NCBI GenBank assembly: GCA_015847255.1
Contig: JADLZK010009012.1
Coordinates: 124,001-188,000, forward strand
Source of the DNA: Hyparrhenia diplandra
Lineage: Eukaryota > Streptophyta > Magnoliopsida > Poales > Poaceae
Direction: 5' to 3'
Length of the DNA stretch: 64,000 nucleotides
The position numbers and the translations under genes are program-made. The notes beneath the pieces were generated by a model. The model searched no databases and was not told the origin of the DNA. It saw nothing but the letters and a program-made list of their open reading frames with translations. This document shows positions 11,401 to 21,403 of the stretch, one piece after another (position 1 is the first letter of the stretch; each line of letters begins with the position of its first letter).

Positions 11401-14400
11401 ATGGACGACCGCCATCGCCAAGGCCCCGCTTCAACTGTAATGAAAAGTGTGGCTGCCGGCATAACCGCGTATGCCGGTGCCTTTTTTTATGGATTTGGCC
11501 GAGGCCGAAGATGAGGAGGACGCGCCGCCCCGACCCGCCCTCGAGGACCGCGAAATTTCACTCCATGCATTTGCGGGCATCCGCACCGCCGAGACAATGA
11601 AAGTCTCGCATCCATTCGGGCGGAGCGTTGCTGCTAGCACTACTTGATTCGGGATCCACCCATGCCGCGGCCCGTAGCCCCCCCCGCTCCACCCGCTACG
11701 GTAACATGAAAGTGAATGTGACCAATGGGGAGCATGTGCCATGCCCAGGCGTCTATCACGTCGTAGCTTTCTCCATCGCCATCCAAAAATTCACCATGGA
11801 CTTCTTCGCGTTGCCTCTGGCAAAGTGTATGGTAGGGTATGACGTCGTTGCTTGGGACGCGGTAGTTGGCCTCTCTTTGGCCGATTTTGTGGGACTTCAA
11901 CACGCTCACCATGTCCTACGCACGCGCAACACCGACGAGCTCCTTCCAGCTCTGCTGGACGAGTTCACCTTCGATTTGTTGAACCGGCCGGGCATGCCAC
12001 CTCCGTGATCCTAGGACCACTGCATCAACATCATCTCGGGGTCCCTACCGGTGGCAGTCCTGCCATACCACTACCCGGCCGCCCACAACGACGAGCCGGA
12101 ACATCAATGGCCCTCAATGTTGACCCAGGGGCTGATACGGCGTAGCTCCTCGGCCTTCTCCTAACCGGTCTTGTTGGTTAAGAAGGCTGACGGGTCGTGG
12201 CGTTTCTCGCATCGACTACCATGCCCTCAACGCCACCACCATCAAGGATGCATATCCTATCCCAGTGGTTGACGAGCTGTCCAAGAGTTGCACGGCGCCC
12301 GATTCTTCACCAAGCTCGACCTCCGCTCCGGCTGTCACCAGGTTCGCATGAACTCGGCTGACATGGAGAAGACGGCGTTTCGGACTCACGATGGCCTCTA
12401 CGAGTTCCCGGTCATGCCCTTTGGGCTATGCAACGCCCTGGGCGACATTCCAGACGCTGATGAACAACATTCTACGCCCCCTCCTCCGCCGCTTCATCCT
12501 CGTCTTCTTCGATGACATCTACATCTACTGCGCCTCGTTGGTAGAGCACCAGCGCCATGTCGGGGCAGTCCTCACCATACTCCACCAACACCGCCTTTTC
12601 ATCAAGAAGTCCAAGTGTGCCTTCAGCGTCGCATCGATTGCCTATCTGGGGCATATCATCTCTGCCATGGGCATCCCCATGGACCCCGAGAAGGTACAGG
12701 TCGTTGTTGAATCAGCACCGCTCGGCCCGCGCGCGTTCAAGGGTTCCTTGGGCTTGCGGGCTATTACCGCAAGTTCATTAAGGACTTTGGGACCACTGCT
12801 GCCCCCTGACGGCGCTGTTGATGAAGGAGGGCTTCATCTCGGGTGCGAGGTGGCCTAAGCAACGCCTTCTGCGCCCTCAAGACAACCATCACTTCCGCCC
12901 GGTTCGGCCTGCCGGACTTCCCTTTGTGGTTGAGTATGACGCGTCGACATATGGCCGGTGTTGTTCGCTCCAAGGCCAGCACCGGTGGTCTTCTTCAACC
13001 GCCCGCCCGCGGCGCCACGCCACGGTCATTTTGCGGCTTATGAGCGTGAACTAATCGGTGTGGTCTTTGGCGATCCGAGATTGGAGGCCTTACCTTTGGG
13101 GGCCTCGTTTTTTCTGGGTATGCACGGATCACTTCAGTCTAAAAAGTTCCTTTTGGATCAGCGCTTGGCCACAATTCCACAGCACCATTGGGTGCGCAAG
13201 CTGCCGGGATTTGATTTCTCCGTGGAATACAAGCCTGGTAGCACCAATACGGTGGTTGATGCATTGTCCGTCGTGGCGGCCGAGGAAGCTGCCCTCTTAG
13301 CCCTCTCGGGTCGCGCTTCGACTTCATCGAGTGGCTCCGACAAGCCTATGATCAGGACCTCGGCTGGTCGCGCTAAAGGAGGAGGTCGTCACCAACCAAA
13401 GACGCTGGCTCCTCGGACCATCATCGACGGCTTGGTGGCTTATCAAGGGCGTCTCTACGTCCCGCCTGGCACCCCTCTATTGCAGGAGATCCTAGCCGCC
13501 AATACATGGTGATGGCCATGAGGGCGTTCAACGCACGCTGCACCGACTCCTCCGAGACTTCCATTCACCCAACCTCCGGCGGAGGTCCAAGACTTCATCC
13601 GGGAATGCACTACCTGCCAACGCTACAAATCTAAGCACCTGCACCCAGTCGGCCTCCTCCTTCCTATGCCATTGCCTGTGTCTGTGCGATCGACATCGGC
13701 ATGGACATCATCGAGGCAATCGCCGCTGAAGTCGGGGCAAGTCGGTCATCCTCACCATCGCCGACGTTTCAAAAAAAATCGCCATTTCATTACTCGGGCT
13801 GGCTCACCCATACTGTGGAGGCGGTGGGCAAGCGTTCTTCTCTTCGATATAGTACGCATGCACGGCATACCCACGGTCCATCGTCTCCGATCGAGACCCT
13901 GTGTTCACATCGTTGTTCTGGAAGGAGCTTATGTGCCTCGCTGGAATAGCACATGACGACTGCGTCTTTCCACCCGCAATCTAATGGCCAAACCGAGGCT
14001 GCTAACAAAATTATTATCATGTACCTATGTTGTCTTACAGATATCGCCCTCGGCAAAGGGGCTCCGCTTAGCTTCCATGTAGGAGGAGTACACTTACAAC
14101 ACCGCCTACCAATCCGCACTCAAGACAATGACGTATCGTCTACCGCCGCGATCCACCCTCCATCCGCTCATATGAGCCCAATGAGACGCTGGTAGCAGAA
14201 GCTGGGCCAAGAGCATGGCGGAACGCAATGAGCTCCCGGCCGACGCCGCACTGGCCGAGCAAGCCCGGCCGCCTAACGACGCCGCTTACGCCTCAAGATT
14301 CCTCCTTGTGCTCGCTAAAGCACAACGCCTTCCATGTCGGCCTCAAGAAGTTCATGAGCACGCTGCGGAACTCCACTGCACTGCCCCCCCGCCCCACCCC

Positions 14401-16247
14401 AAATCCACCATGGCGCAGCCTAGGCGGTTCCAGAGCACGATCGCCAAGACCCGGCGGGGCGGGTGGGCGTCACACGGCCGGGTCCACTTGCAAGGAGAGC
14501 CATTTGCGTGCGGGAAGATGTTGATAGCTTCCAAGATTGCTACCCCACCTTCGAGCTCGAGGACGATTTGCTCTGAGGGGGGAGAGATGTCATGTGGGGC
14601 CGACACCACGGCAAGCATGAGAAACGTGGAGGCTTGGCTCAGCCTCGAGGAGTCTTAGGCAGCTCAAGGAGCCTCGGCCATCGCTAGCGTAAGTCTAAGA
14701 GGTTAGAAGAGTTATTAGCCGGCTAGTAGTTAATGACCGCACAATTATCTAGGAGTTGAGCTCCTATATATATATATATATATGAGTCGAACCGATGAAT
14801 GAAGACAAGCAAGAAGTTATCTTGAGGCAGTCATGCAAAAACCCCCGCCTCCATTACCCAGCTCAAGCTATTTAATTGAGAAGTCGTGGCCCTCCTACCT
14901 TGGGTACCGAGGCCCTTGACATAGCCACACCCCCCAACCCAACCCCACAGACTGCCACTGTGGCTCACCATCGCTGAGTCCTTACACCCCTGCCTCTCAC
15001 CTCTCAAGCAACAGCCCACCACAATCCACACCATCACTTCTACAAATATAACCTCTAACAACAGCATATCGTTTGATGGAAGTAATGCAAAAGTTCAATA
15101 GACAGAATACCCAAGATTCCAAGAACTACAAGGTCATCTTCATTAACATTTTTTGTGTTCTGACTTGTAGTGTCATTCTTCTTCTATACTAGTTCACAAC
15201 TCAATTGATCAAAAAAAAAAATAGTTTTGCTTATGCCTCTGTGCTTCAAGATAAAGAAGTGGAGCGTGTGTGAAACGAATAACTCGTATTCTAAACCAAC
15301 TCAATTTTGCAATGACCTAAGGCATACAACCACTATTCAATTTTGGACAATAATTCCACTGTTGTAGTCTAGCAATATCTGGCAACAATATTCTATTGCA
15401 GCTAATTTCCATGGAACAAGAAATAAGATTCCAAGAAGAATGGGCTTATTTATCACAAACATGAGCATTTACACAAGAAACAAGGCCAAGCTCATTCAAT
15501 ATTTTCCATGAAAGTAGATTTGTGCTTTTCACAAGTGTTTCTAGTCTCACAAGATTCCTAAACCTTTCCCAATCATACCCATATTATCCCCATCTGAAAA
15601 AAAGAAGAAAGAACCACATCCACATTATCCCCATCTGTAAAAGAAGAAAGAACCACAAGTCTGACAATAACAGAAACAAAAGGATTTGGCTACATGTGAA
15701 TGTGTCGAACACCACTAGGGAGTTTCTGCATCTGAATTTGTAACACGAACACAGATAAACTAAAAGCTAAATCCCTAAATCAGGTCACAAAGTAGAACCT
15801 ATATCACTTAATGCCATGGAACCATGCGTAGTGTCCAGGATTAAGCTCTCAATGTGCAGAGTTCATCCGTCACTGCCTACACATTACTTGATGGCAAATT
15901 CATGACGCAAAGAAATGCTAATAAATACACGGCAATCTCATGTATCATCCCTGAAGATCCTCAGGAGAAGATAGCCAACAGTAGGTACTGGAAACCGAAG
16001 CTGACCTGCGGGAGTGGATGATGTCTTGACGAGGTCCACGACGGGCTCAACGTCGCGGAGGATGTCCGCCTCGGCCTCGGCCCACGGTCCCGCGGCGGAG
16101 GGCTCGTCCGCGGTAGGGGTACCGCAGAGATGGCGGTGGCTGCGGTATGAGAGAGAGGAGAGGCGGTGGCGGTGGAGCCGGCAGGGGAGGGAGGCTCCGG
16201 CGGAGGAGTTGCTTGGTGGCCCGGGCGAGGGCGGCAGACAAGGCCAT
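2218..16247 (-). CDS. DCL: DCL / DUF3223 family organelle protein, three exons
   Basis: The DCL (defective chloroplasts and leaves) family are small nuclear-encoded plastid or mitochondrial proteins needed for organelle rRNA maturation. Exons on the minus strand are 16247-16006, 5992-5875 and 2451-2218. Exon 1 gives an Arg/Ala-rich, acid-poor targeting leader (MALSAALARATKQLLRRS) and then EADILRDVEPVVDLVK. Exon 2 gives GGFLSPDDEKVV and KIGCGLDGIM. Exon 3 gives VDRHPEFNSRCLFVVRTNG, EDFSYHKCLRGYL, EKYPSYADKFLKKH and a stop. These are the family signatures in order, and the total of about 196 residues fits the family. Junctions are GT-AG, phase 2 (AG|G) and phase 0. Intron 1 is about 10.0 kb and carries a gypsy element and a MULE; intron 2 is about 3.4 kb. 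Exons 1 and 2 hold small homopolymer indels. Plastid versus mitochondrial targeting cannot be decided. Confidence 0.85.
3183..3310. repeat. Relic of a MULE terminal repeat
   Basis: The stretch beginning GAGTAAAAAAACAGTGGTCG and continuing through TTGTGTCATCCAAGTCCCTA aligns by eye with the left terminal repeat of the element at 44789-45722. No partner end was found nearby, so it looks like a solitary arm in DCL intron 2. Confidence 0.5.
4153..4281. repeat. Short inverted-repeat element with a palindromic core
   Basis: The ends are inverted copies (TTTTCAAGACGCC near 4154 and GGACGTCTTGAAAA near 4268-4281). Inside are GACCGTCC / GGGACGTCC motifs and a perfect palindrome, ATTAATCGCGATTAAT, near 4250-4266. 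It is about 130 bp and lies in DCL intron 2. It may be a small MITE or the internal part of a DNA transposon; no target duplication was fixed. Confidence 0.45.
4290..4927. other. Intron 2 sequence without recognisable coding content
   Basis: Several overlapping open frames exist here, the longest 4302-4811 on the plus strand, but none shows a domain, a compositional signature or a homologous motif. The stretch is inside DCL intron 2. Confidence 0.4.
4928..4970. repeat. 21-bp tandem duplication
   Basis: GTTCCTAAAGATCATCACAAG occurs at 4928-4948 and again at 4950-4970, separated by one G. Confidence 0.9.
5549..5692. mobile_element. Stowaway-type MITE, near-perfect hairpin
   Basis: A 144-bp element in DCL intron 2. 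The left arm starts TACCTCTGTTCCAAATTGTA and the right arm ends TACAATTTGGAACAGAGG followed by AAGTA. The arms pair along most of their length, making a long hairpin typical of young Stowaway copies, with TA at both ends. Confidence 0.85.
5875..5992 (-). CDS. DCL: DCL gene exon 2
   Basis: 118 bases between TAACAG acceptor and GTGAGC donor. The first base completes the AG|G codon from exon 1. The frame is open throughout, but between EKVVTEK and KIGCG it reads SFFPIILVQKE, whereas the neighbouring frame gives the family-like LLSHHPRAER. Two A runs (one with two extra bases, one with one extra) would account for this compensated shift. Confidence 0.8.
6197..6290. mobile_element. Truncated Stowaway-type MITE (one end)
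   Basis: TACTCCCTTTGTCCC followed by an AT-rich stretch and GAGGAGTCAAAATTC is a typical rice Stowaway left end. No matching right end was found within several hundred bases, so the copy is probably truncated. Confidence 0.5.
6690..7035 (-). pseudogene. Gypsy gag relic
   Basis: On the minus strand a broken frame gives NYTEKFFALAARGK and then, after a shift, a QQINIYTSGL-like phrase. This matches the F-x-ALAA-RG...QQ-x-NIYT-x-GL pattern common in the capsid region of grass Ty3/gypsy Gag. No LTRs can be tied to it. It stops just left of the MULE at 7101. Confidence 0.4.
7101..8411. mobile_element. Mutator-like element (Pack-MULE candidate)
   Basis: A 1.3-kb element with about 190-bp imperfect terminal inverted repeats (7101-7288 and 8225-8411), starting GGCATCCGCTCC and ending GAGCAAATGCC. 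It is flanked by a 9-bp target duplication with one mismatch, TAACAAAGG (7092-7100) and TAATAAAGG (8412-8420). Long TIRs plus a 9-bp duplication define Mutator-like elements. The interior (about 7290-8225) is strongly GC-rich with no transposase, as in Pack-MULEs that have captured gene pieces. Several short frames exist inside, but I do not recognise a parent gene. Confidence 0.8.
8430..8690 (+). pseudogene. Gypsy gag relic
   Basis: Broken plus-strand frames read FDALAAKGRKLDKCHQVNIY, then IVPLKTDVELLVPND and, one frame over, LAPSLARAYKHRT. This is the capsid C-terminal phrase order of grass Ty3/gypsy Gag. It begins right after the MULE and faces opposite to the relic at 6690-7035. Confidence 0.5.
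8948..9208. mobile_element. Stowaway-type MITE
   Basis: About 261 bp, TACTCCCTCCGTCCATAAAA at the left and TTTTTACGGTGGAGGTAGTA at the right, with the inner TGCAATTCC/AATTGCA also inverted. TA at both edges. Classic Stowaway terminus. Confidence 0.85.
9209..9882. other. Intron 1 sequence, nothing recognised
   Basis: Mixed-composition DNA between a MITE and the gypsy element. A 60-codon plus-strand ORF at 9442-9624 shows no known motif. It may be old transposon sequence. Confidence 0.35.
9883..10172 (+). repeat. 5' LTR of the gypsy element
   Basis: 290 bp, TG...CA. A CTCCTATATGTATC stretch near 10049 corresponds to the likely TATA region. It lacks the (TA)n run found in the 3' LTR. Confidence 0.85.
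10176..10182 (+). other. Primer-binding site
   Basis: TGGTATC three bases after the 5' LTR matches the start of the TGGTATCAGAGC complement of initiator tRNA-Met; the rest (GGG) has diverged. Confidence 0.6.
10287..11490 (+). pseudogene. gag pseudogene with internal duplication
   Basis: Starts MTEPTTADLVKMIETL and has a Gln-rich coiled stretch (MQQMQLLQQQITALQQQ). A stop follows, then FQKLDFPKFDG, a conserved Gag capsid entry. The capsid segment is present twice in tandem (10446-10750 and 10751-11057). Numerous stops and frameshifts. Confidence 0.75.
10446..11057 (+). repeat. Direct tandem duplication of about 305 bp in gag
   Basis: Each copy starts GGTTTCG(G)TGATGATCGAC and ends near GCGGACGG. 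The copies differ by scattered single-base changes and small indels, so the duplication is not recent or the region is error-rich. Confidence 0.85.
11490..14580 (+). pseudogene. pol pseudogene (PR-RT-RH-IN, chromodomain-like tail)
   Basis: Protease active site LLDSGSTH lies near 11640. The RT region (about 12180-12730) has ARFFTKLDLRSG, VMPFGLCNA and a VFFDDI catalytic motif near 12500. RNase H and its exit are seen as EYDASTYG and KLPGFDFSVEYKPG (about 12850-13270). Integrase shows HPQSNGQTEAANK near 13970. A C-terminal CYPTFELEDDL phrase near 14540 resembles the chromodomain end of grass gypsy elements. At least ten frame breaks are present. Confidence 0.8.
14593..14921 (+). repeat. 3' LTR of the gypsy element
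   Basis: 329 bp, preceded by a purine tract (GAGGGGGGAGAGATG, about 14575-14589). Longer than the 5' LTR because of an (AT)n run near 14765-14783 and an insertion near 14820-14850. Confidence 0.85.
14922..16005. other. Intron 1 proximal part, nothing recognised
   Basis: AT-rich intron DNA between the gypsy 3' LTR and the DCL exon 1 donor. No TE terminus or coding segment is evident. Confidence 0.4.
16006..16247 (-). CDS. DCL: DCL gene exon 1
   Basis: ATG at 16247, an Arg/Ala/Leu/Pro targeting leader (MALSAALARATKQLLRRS), then after a frame change ADEPSAAGPWAEAEADILRD and VEPVVDLVK, ending CGC AG at the GTCAGC donor. Two compensating indels lie inside: one extra C in TACCCC and one missing G in GTCAAGG. 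The net frame at the donor is therefore correct. Confidence 0.82.
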
Positions 16248-16345
16248 GGTTGCTTTGGTGTGGCGGCGGCCGGCGAGAATGAAACGACGCCGACAAACAG
16301 TCTCATGGGGTTTATGAGAGTGGGAGCTTTATCCAACTTTCATTA

Positions 16346-16635
16346 GCCCAGTCTCAACGGGGGTTTTATAGGAGTTTCATGCACGTTAATAGTCCGCCAC
16401 ATCATAAAAAGTCCACTTTTTGCATGAAACTCGAGGGAGAGAAGGTAACAGATTTCATCTTGGTGAAACTCTCTTGCACTGAATACCAACTATCTCTCGA
16501 AGTCATGAAATTAAATGCCTATGAAACCACAAAAGATAAAACTCTCCACCGGTAGTAGGGGTTTCATGCAAGTTTTATTTTATTTTATATGACATGACAG
16601 AAACAACGAAATGAAACTCAACATTGAGACTGGCC
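16346..16635. mobile_element. Tourist-like (PIF/Harbinger) MITE
   Basis: 290 bp with ends GCCCAGTCTCAACGG and TTGAGACTGGCC, flanked by TTA at 16343-16345 and 16636-16638. TTA duplications are the PIF/Harbinger hallmark. It begins about 100 bp upstream of the DCL start codon. Confidence 0.8.
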
Positions 16636-16638
16636 TTA

Positions 16639-17284
16639 GGGCACTCCCAACCCGGACTCTACTATAGAGCCCATAGGCATTAATTACACCGCCGTAAAAA
16701 AATGGCTGGCGATGTGCGGGTTATTTATTAAGGAAAGAGAAAGAGAGAAGAAAACGTAGAGTCCTCATTTCGTTTGAGGCCGCAGGAGTCGACTCCATGG
16801 ATCCCGTACGCCCGCAAGCCACCGCCGCCTCCCACGCATCCTCCTCCTCTTGCGCGCGCTAGCCCGAGCCCGCCATCAAATGTGAATTTCTTCCACTAAT
16901 TTTTGCATGCAAATGTGAATTCCTTCCACTAATTTTTGCATACAAGTGTGAACCAAAATAGCATGCAAGTGGGAAAACATACAGCCTATAATATAATTAT
17001 TTTGGTTTTCCTATCTATATTTATGCTTTTATTGTAATGGACGTCAGTATCAGTCATGGTGCATGCTATAATATATATCATGGATGCGGATGGTAATATT
17101 GTTGAGAGGTGTAGAGTGGTTCACACAGTTTATGCCACAGCTGATCAACTTTCTTTATGTTAAGTAATAAATGTTTTCATCTATAGAAACTAGTAATACA
17201 ATTTGTGCATTGGGGCTTATGGTTTCTTATAATAGAGTCTTGAACGTTAAGACTCTATGGGTAGAGTCTAGGTTGGGAGTGCCC
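16639..17284. mobile_element. Tourist-like (PIF/Harbinger) element
   Basis: 646 bp with ends GGGCACTCCCAACCCGGACT and TAGGTTGGGAGTGCCC. The left TTA is the same triplet that closes the previous MITE (16636-16638); the right TTA is 17285-17287. AT-rich interior with no transposase. A tandem repeat of TGTGAATT(T/C)CTTCCACTAA lies near 16878-16945. Confidence 0.8.
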
Positions 17285-17314
17285 TTATCTTAGAAAACAG
17301 CGTAATAAAACTTA

Positions 17315-17607
17315 GGGTGTGTTTAGAGGCCAAACTTCTCCCCAATTTTATACATTCCTATCACATCCCATCACATTGAAACATTAAATGCACCAAAAAG
17401 ACAGCGTGTGAGGAGTATAAAATGTAGGTAAAAAAAACTAATTGCACGCTTTAGAGGTACATTGCGAGACGATGCTCTTGAGCCTAATTACCCAATGGTA
17501 GGATGATATTTATCACAAACAAACGAAACGTGCTACAGTCTTTTCAGGTGCCAAATTTTGGCCGAATTGTAAAATTTTGGCCAAACGTTTGGCCTCTAAA
17601 CACACCA
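17315..17607. mobile_element. TTA-flanked MITE
   Basis: 293 bp with ends GGGTGTGTTTAGAGGCCAAA and GTTTGGCCTCTAAACACACC, flanked by TTA at 17312-17314 and 17608-17610. Third TTA-flanked element in a row. Confidence 0.8.
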
Positions 17608-18108
17608 TTACGGCCGAGACCGACTTGGAAAGTGAAGTCGGACCACTTATGACAATGAATCATCCCAAGACTTTGTTTAGTATTAAATACGAGGTCTAAT
17701 AAAAAATACAAAATCCTCATTCAATGTGATAGGCGTAAAGTTTTGGAGGTGGAAACTAAACACGAGTGGTTTTGATCCATGTTATATACATTAGTCAACT
17801 AGTAACATTTTCGAGAGATCACGCGAGGTTCAAATTCTTTCTCGGCGCCTAGGGTTTCCTAGGCGACTCGAGCGGGTTCCCTCGTTGGCGATTCCGGACT
17901 CTCGGCTTTCTCTCCGATTTCTCCGTCCTTAATCTAGGTCTCCCAAATCCACGTCCTTCCACCTGCAGGCGATCCGCCATCTTGGCCGCTGTCTCTCCAC
18001 AATCTCGCATTCCACCAAAACCTCAAACCCTAGCCTTGCTAGCCTGTTCCACTCGGCGTCCACCACAAACAGTCCGGATCGCCTGGGTGTTGTTGATCGA
18101 TGAAGTGC

Positions 18109-19136
18109 TCATGGAGGGTGTCGCCGGGCAGAGGAGAAGAGATCCATCAAGATCGGATCGGCGGGCAAGATGGGGGTCGAGTGTCCTCCCAAGGCGGTGG
18201 CTAAACTGCTCACGGAGAGGAATGTGAAGGGGAGTCCATCGAGCGATCGGTTGGGTGGATCTCGGTGTCCCGCGAAAAGGGATCTCTTGCAAGGATCTCG
18301 AAGATAATGTGTATGTGATCACCTTTAATCAGGCGTCGGGGTTGAGGAAAGCGCTTGATGATGGTCCCTGGATGATCTCGAAGGAGCTCCTGATCGTGAC
18401 GGAGTTTGATGAGTCCAAGTCGGCGAGAGGAGATGGATTTTGTGTCGTTTCCAATCTGGCTACGGGTGGAACGCTTGCCTTTTCGCATGATGAACCGGGC
18501 GACGGCTCAAGCCATTGGAGATGACATCGGGGGTTTTCTTGGAGGCGGATGTTGATGGTGATGAGACGGCGATTGGACTTGCCCTGTGCATCAAGGTTCG
18601 ACTGGACGTTCGCAAACCCTCTCCGACGAGGGGTACTGGCAGATCTTGGAGGAGACAAAGGAGAGCGGTGGTGCCCGATCTCGTACGAACGTCTGCCGGA
18701 ATTCTGCTATATTTGTGGCATTGTCGGTCATGTTGATCGTGCTTGCCACTTGAAGCTGGGGAAGGATGAGAAGGCTCCGTTCAAGAGGAACTTGAAGTAC
18801 ATCCCGCCGTGCAAGCCCTTTGGTTCCAAGCGAAAGTGGCTGGTGGAACACGTTCAGGAGGAAGTGGGAGTTCGAGGCTCATGGAGGTCTAGTCGTTCGG
18901 ACTCGCGTTCGGATGGGCCACCGTGGAGGAAGAATACCACCGATACGCGAGTCCCACAATTGGAAGGGAGGAAGGAGAATGTTGAACAGGAGGCCACCAG
19001 CCCGCTTAAAAATGCTAAGGAGGTGGATGTGGCTCAGGTGGCGGAGGTGAGACACCAAAGCTATCGTCCCGGTGTTAGAGGGGCGCTGTTCGGGAAGGGA
19101 AAGGAGATGGGAAGTTGGGTGATTGGGAGATGGTGA
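18109..19136 (+). pseudogene. LINE ORF1 pseudogene (DUF4283-like plus CCHC knuckle)
   Basis: The first part carries DNVYVITFNQASGLRKALDD and GPWMISKELLIV, the DUF4283-like phrase of plant LINE ORF1. Then comes FCYICGIVGHVDRAC (about 18703-18748), a CX2CX4HX4C zinc knuckle. It is followed by a basic, low-complexity tail. Frame changes occur near 18530 and 18600. Confidence 0.75.
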
Positions 19137-19436
19137 TGAGCACCCACGTGAACAAGTGCCATGCAAACCGCTCACGTGGAGGGGGTCGAAAAAATGAAGG
19201 GGGTGAGAAAAGTAAAAAAGGAGGGAAGTATAAGAAGATTCCGAGGGCAAAGGCGATACAAAATACAACGAGGGAGCTTTTGTTGGAGTTGAAAAGAAGA
19301 GGAAGGGAGAAGATGACGCTATGGACCTTGATGTCCAAGGAGATAGTAAGAAAGCAAAGCAAGTTGGGACTGTGGAGGAGGGGAATACGGTGTCCACTAC
19401 TGATGTGGGGCCGTCGAAACAGCCCTGCAATGAGCA

Positions 19437-20002
19437 ATGAAGATCATCGCTTGGAACTGCCGCGGGTTGGGGAATGGCGCAACAGTTCGGGGCCTTCTGA
19501 ATATTCAGAAGGAGGAGGACCCTGACATCCTGTTCTTGTTTGAAACTAGAATGATCGAGAGCGGGGATAAGTGGCTTTAGGTGGAAACGGGTCTGTCGAA
19601 CATGGTGGCGGGAAGGACCTGTTCGGAGACGCATGGGAGTGGTCTTGCACTTTTCTGGCAGAGGGGGATTAATCTGCATGTACGAGGCATTTCCCGCCTG
19701 TACATTGATGCAGATGTGACGGAGGAGGACGGCGTGGTGTGGAGGTTCATGGGGTTCTATGGGGATCCAAACGAGAAGCAATTGTCTTGGAAAGCATTGC
19801 ATGTTCTAAATGCTTCGAGGCAACGTCCTTGGGTCTGCATGGGAGATTTCAATGAGATTTTGTTGGCCTGTGAGAAGGGGGGGGGGCAGCCGAGGGACCA
19901 AGGATGCATGGATCGTTTTAGAGAAGCTTTGGAGGACCTGTGGTGGCGGATTTGGGCTTTGAGTGGGATCCCTTCACATGGCGAAATAATAGTCATTCCG
20001 GT
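19437..20002 (+). pseudogene. LINE ORF2, endonuclease part
   Basis: ATG at 19437 gives MKIIAWNCRGLGNG, the start of the apurinic-type endonuclease, with PDILFLFETR, FMGFYGDPN and the catalytic CMGDFNEIL following. There is one in-frame stop near 19577. The frame continues at 21409 after the first solo LTR (FYIRERLDRA), then at 23269 after the second. Confidence 0.85.
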
Positions 20003-21403
20003 TGTAAGGTCCTAGATGGCTAGAGGGGGGGGTAAATAGCCTATAAAAATTTCTACAAACTTCACTAAATGAACCAATTAGTATAACAAATGGCGATTAA
20101 GCGGGTTTGCACTAGCTCTAGTGGTCTTGCAAGCCTTCTAGTGACAAGTCTAAATATAACTATGATCTCTAAGACACACAATGGCTATGTCACTACTATA
20201 TCTAGTGAACAATCCCAAATATGATCCTTAGGCTAGCAAGAACAACTGCACAAGCAAGAGCTAGCTCTCTACACAAAGTAAACTAGAAATGAAGTACTAG
20301 AGAGGTGAACTTGATATACCGACGTGTAGAGGCAATGAACCAATCACCGATGTCGAGGATGAGCAATCACAATACGATGAATAAACCAATCACCAAGGAG
20401 ACAATAAACAAGTCAAGTTATCCCCGGAGTTCACTTGCACACCGACAAGCTACGTCTCCATTGTGTCGACCAACACCTTGAGTGGTTCCTCGGTGTGACC
20501 CTCAAATCACTTATCCCACAAGACACGCCCCGCAAGGCACCGCAAGACACCACACGCACAAAGGGAGGTACTCACCGACACGAGCAATGTATTCCTTGCA
20601 AATTCGTCGTCCCGATGAGGAATGCGTAATCCTCTTACAATCACCGGAGGTGGCCAAGAACAATCACCTTCTCTTGCCAACGCCTCCACCAAATCACCAA
20701 GCTGGCTAGCAGCGGTGTCTCCAAGAGCAATAAGAAACCAACCGGCTCACAATGATCCCCAAGTGCCACTAGATGCCATAACTCAATGCAAATGCACTTG
20801 GATCTCCACAACTCTCAAGATTGAAGCTCACAAGCAAGAAAGAGAGAGGGGAGGGCTTTTTGCTCAGCTCTAGGATGTTAGGAGTGATTGAAATGACCAA
20901 GAGTGTGAGCACAAGCCGGCCAAACAAGTATTTATACACCCCCCACACGAAAAGAGTCGTTGGGGAGAAAACTGTGTTTCTGCTTGGCGGCCAGGGACGC
21001 ACCGACCGGACGCCGCCCATGCGTCCCGGCCGAGCTTCCCGGTCACAACCGACAAGCCGATCTGGCCCCACAAAGACCCCCATGAGATGCGTCCCGGGCC
21101 GATGCGACAAGTTTCCCCTCTTTATAGTACGACTTATCGATCCTAAACCACTCACACCCTCTATGGTATCTTGAGGGCAAAATCAAACGGCCCTATGGTT
21201 ATACCTTTGCCTTGAGCCCATTTGATCTTCAAACTCCACCAAGGTTGAACATTTGATCACCATTTGGATCATCTCGATCCATGCATCATGACCACCATGG
21301 TCCAACTTTTGCACGACCAATCTCCATCCTAGTCAAGCACTTAGCATCGAGAGATTAGTCCTTAGGTGTCACTAATTATCCAAAACCAAACTAGAGATCT
21401 TCA
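20003..21403 (-). mobile_element. Copia-type solo LTR no. 1
   Basis: 1.4-kb unit, TG...CA on either strand, flanked by CCGGT (19998-20002) and CCAAT (21404-21408). Removing it and one flank rejoins the LINE frame (HSGDFYIRERLDRA). The conserved edge near 20010-20050 (GGTCCTAGATGGCTAGAG, AATAGCCTAT) and a minus-strand TATAAATAC near 20930 show that it lies on the minus strand. No internal region or second LTR is present. Confidence 0.82.

Larger units (their letters stand above)
9883..14921 (+). mobile_element. Ty3/gypsy LTR retrotransposon, inactive
   Basis: Two LTRs (9883-10172, 14593-14921) start TGTGGGGCCG and end CCCTTGACA. They are flanked by TAGCT (9878-9882) and TAGCC (14922-14926), a 5-bp duplication with one mismatch. 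The order gag, protease, reverse transcriptase, RNase H, integrase, chromodomain-like tail identifies Ty3/gypsy. All reading frames are broken by many shifts and stops, and the LTRs differ by substitutions and indels, so the insertion is old. It sits in intron 1 of the DCL gene in the opposite orientation. Confidence 0.9.
6006..16005 (-). other. DCL intron 1 (transposon-loaded)
   Basis: Just over 10 kb from the donor at 16005 to the acceptor before 5992. It contains, from low to high coordinate, a Stowaway end, a gag relic, a MULE, a second gag relic, a Stowaway MITE and a 5-kb gypsy element. The gypsy element lies opposite to the gene. No further exon of the host gene is needed to complete the DUF3223 protein. 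Confidence 0.75.

Noticed and set aside
14593..14921. The gypsy 3' LTR as a solo LTR
   Set aside because: A matching LTR, primer site and ordered gag-pol remains lie upstream with a shared target duplication.
18879..19802. A 307-codon minus-strand ORF
   Set aside because: It is the antisense shadow of LINE ORF1/ORF2; the plus strand carries the CCHC knuckle and endonuclease motifs.
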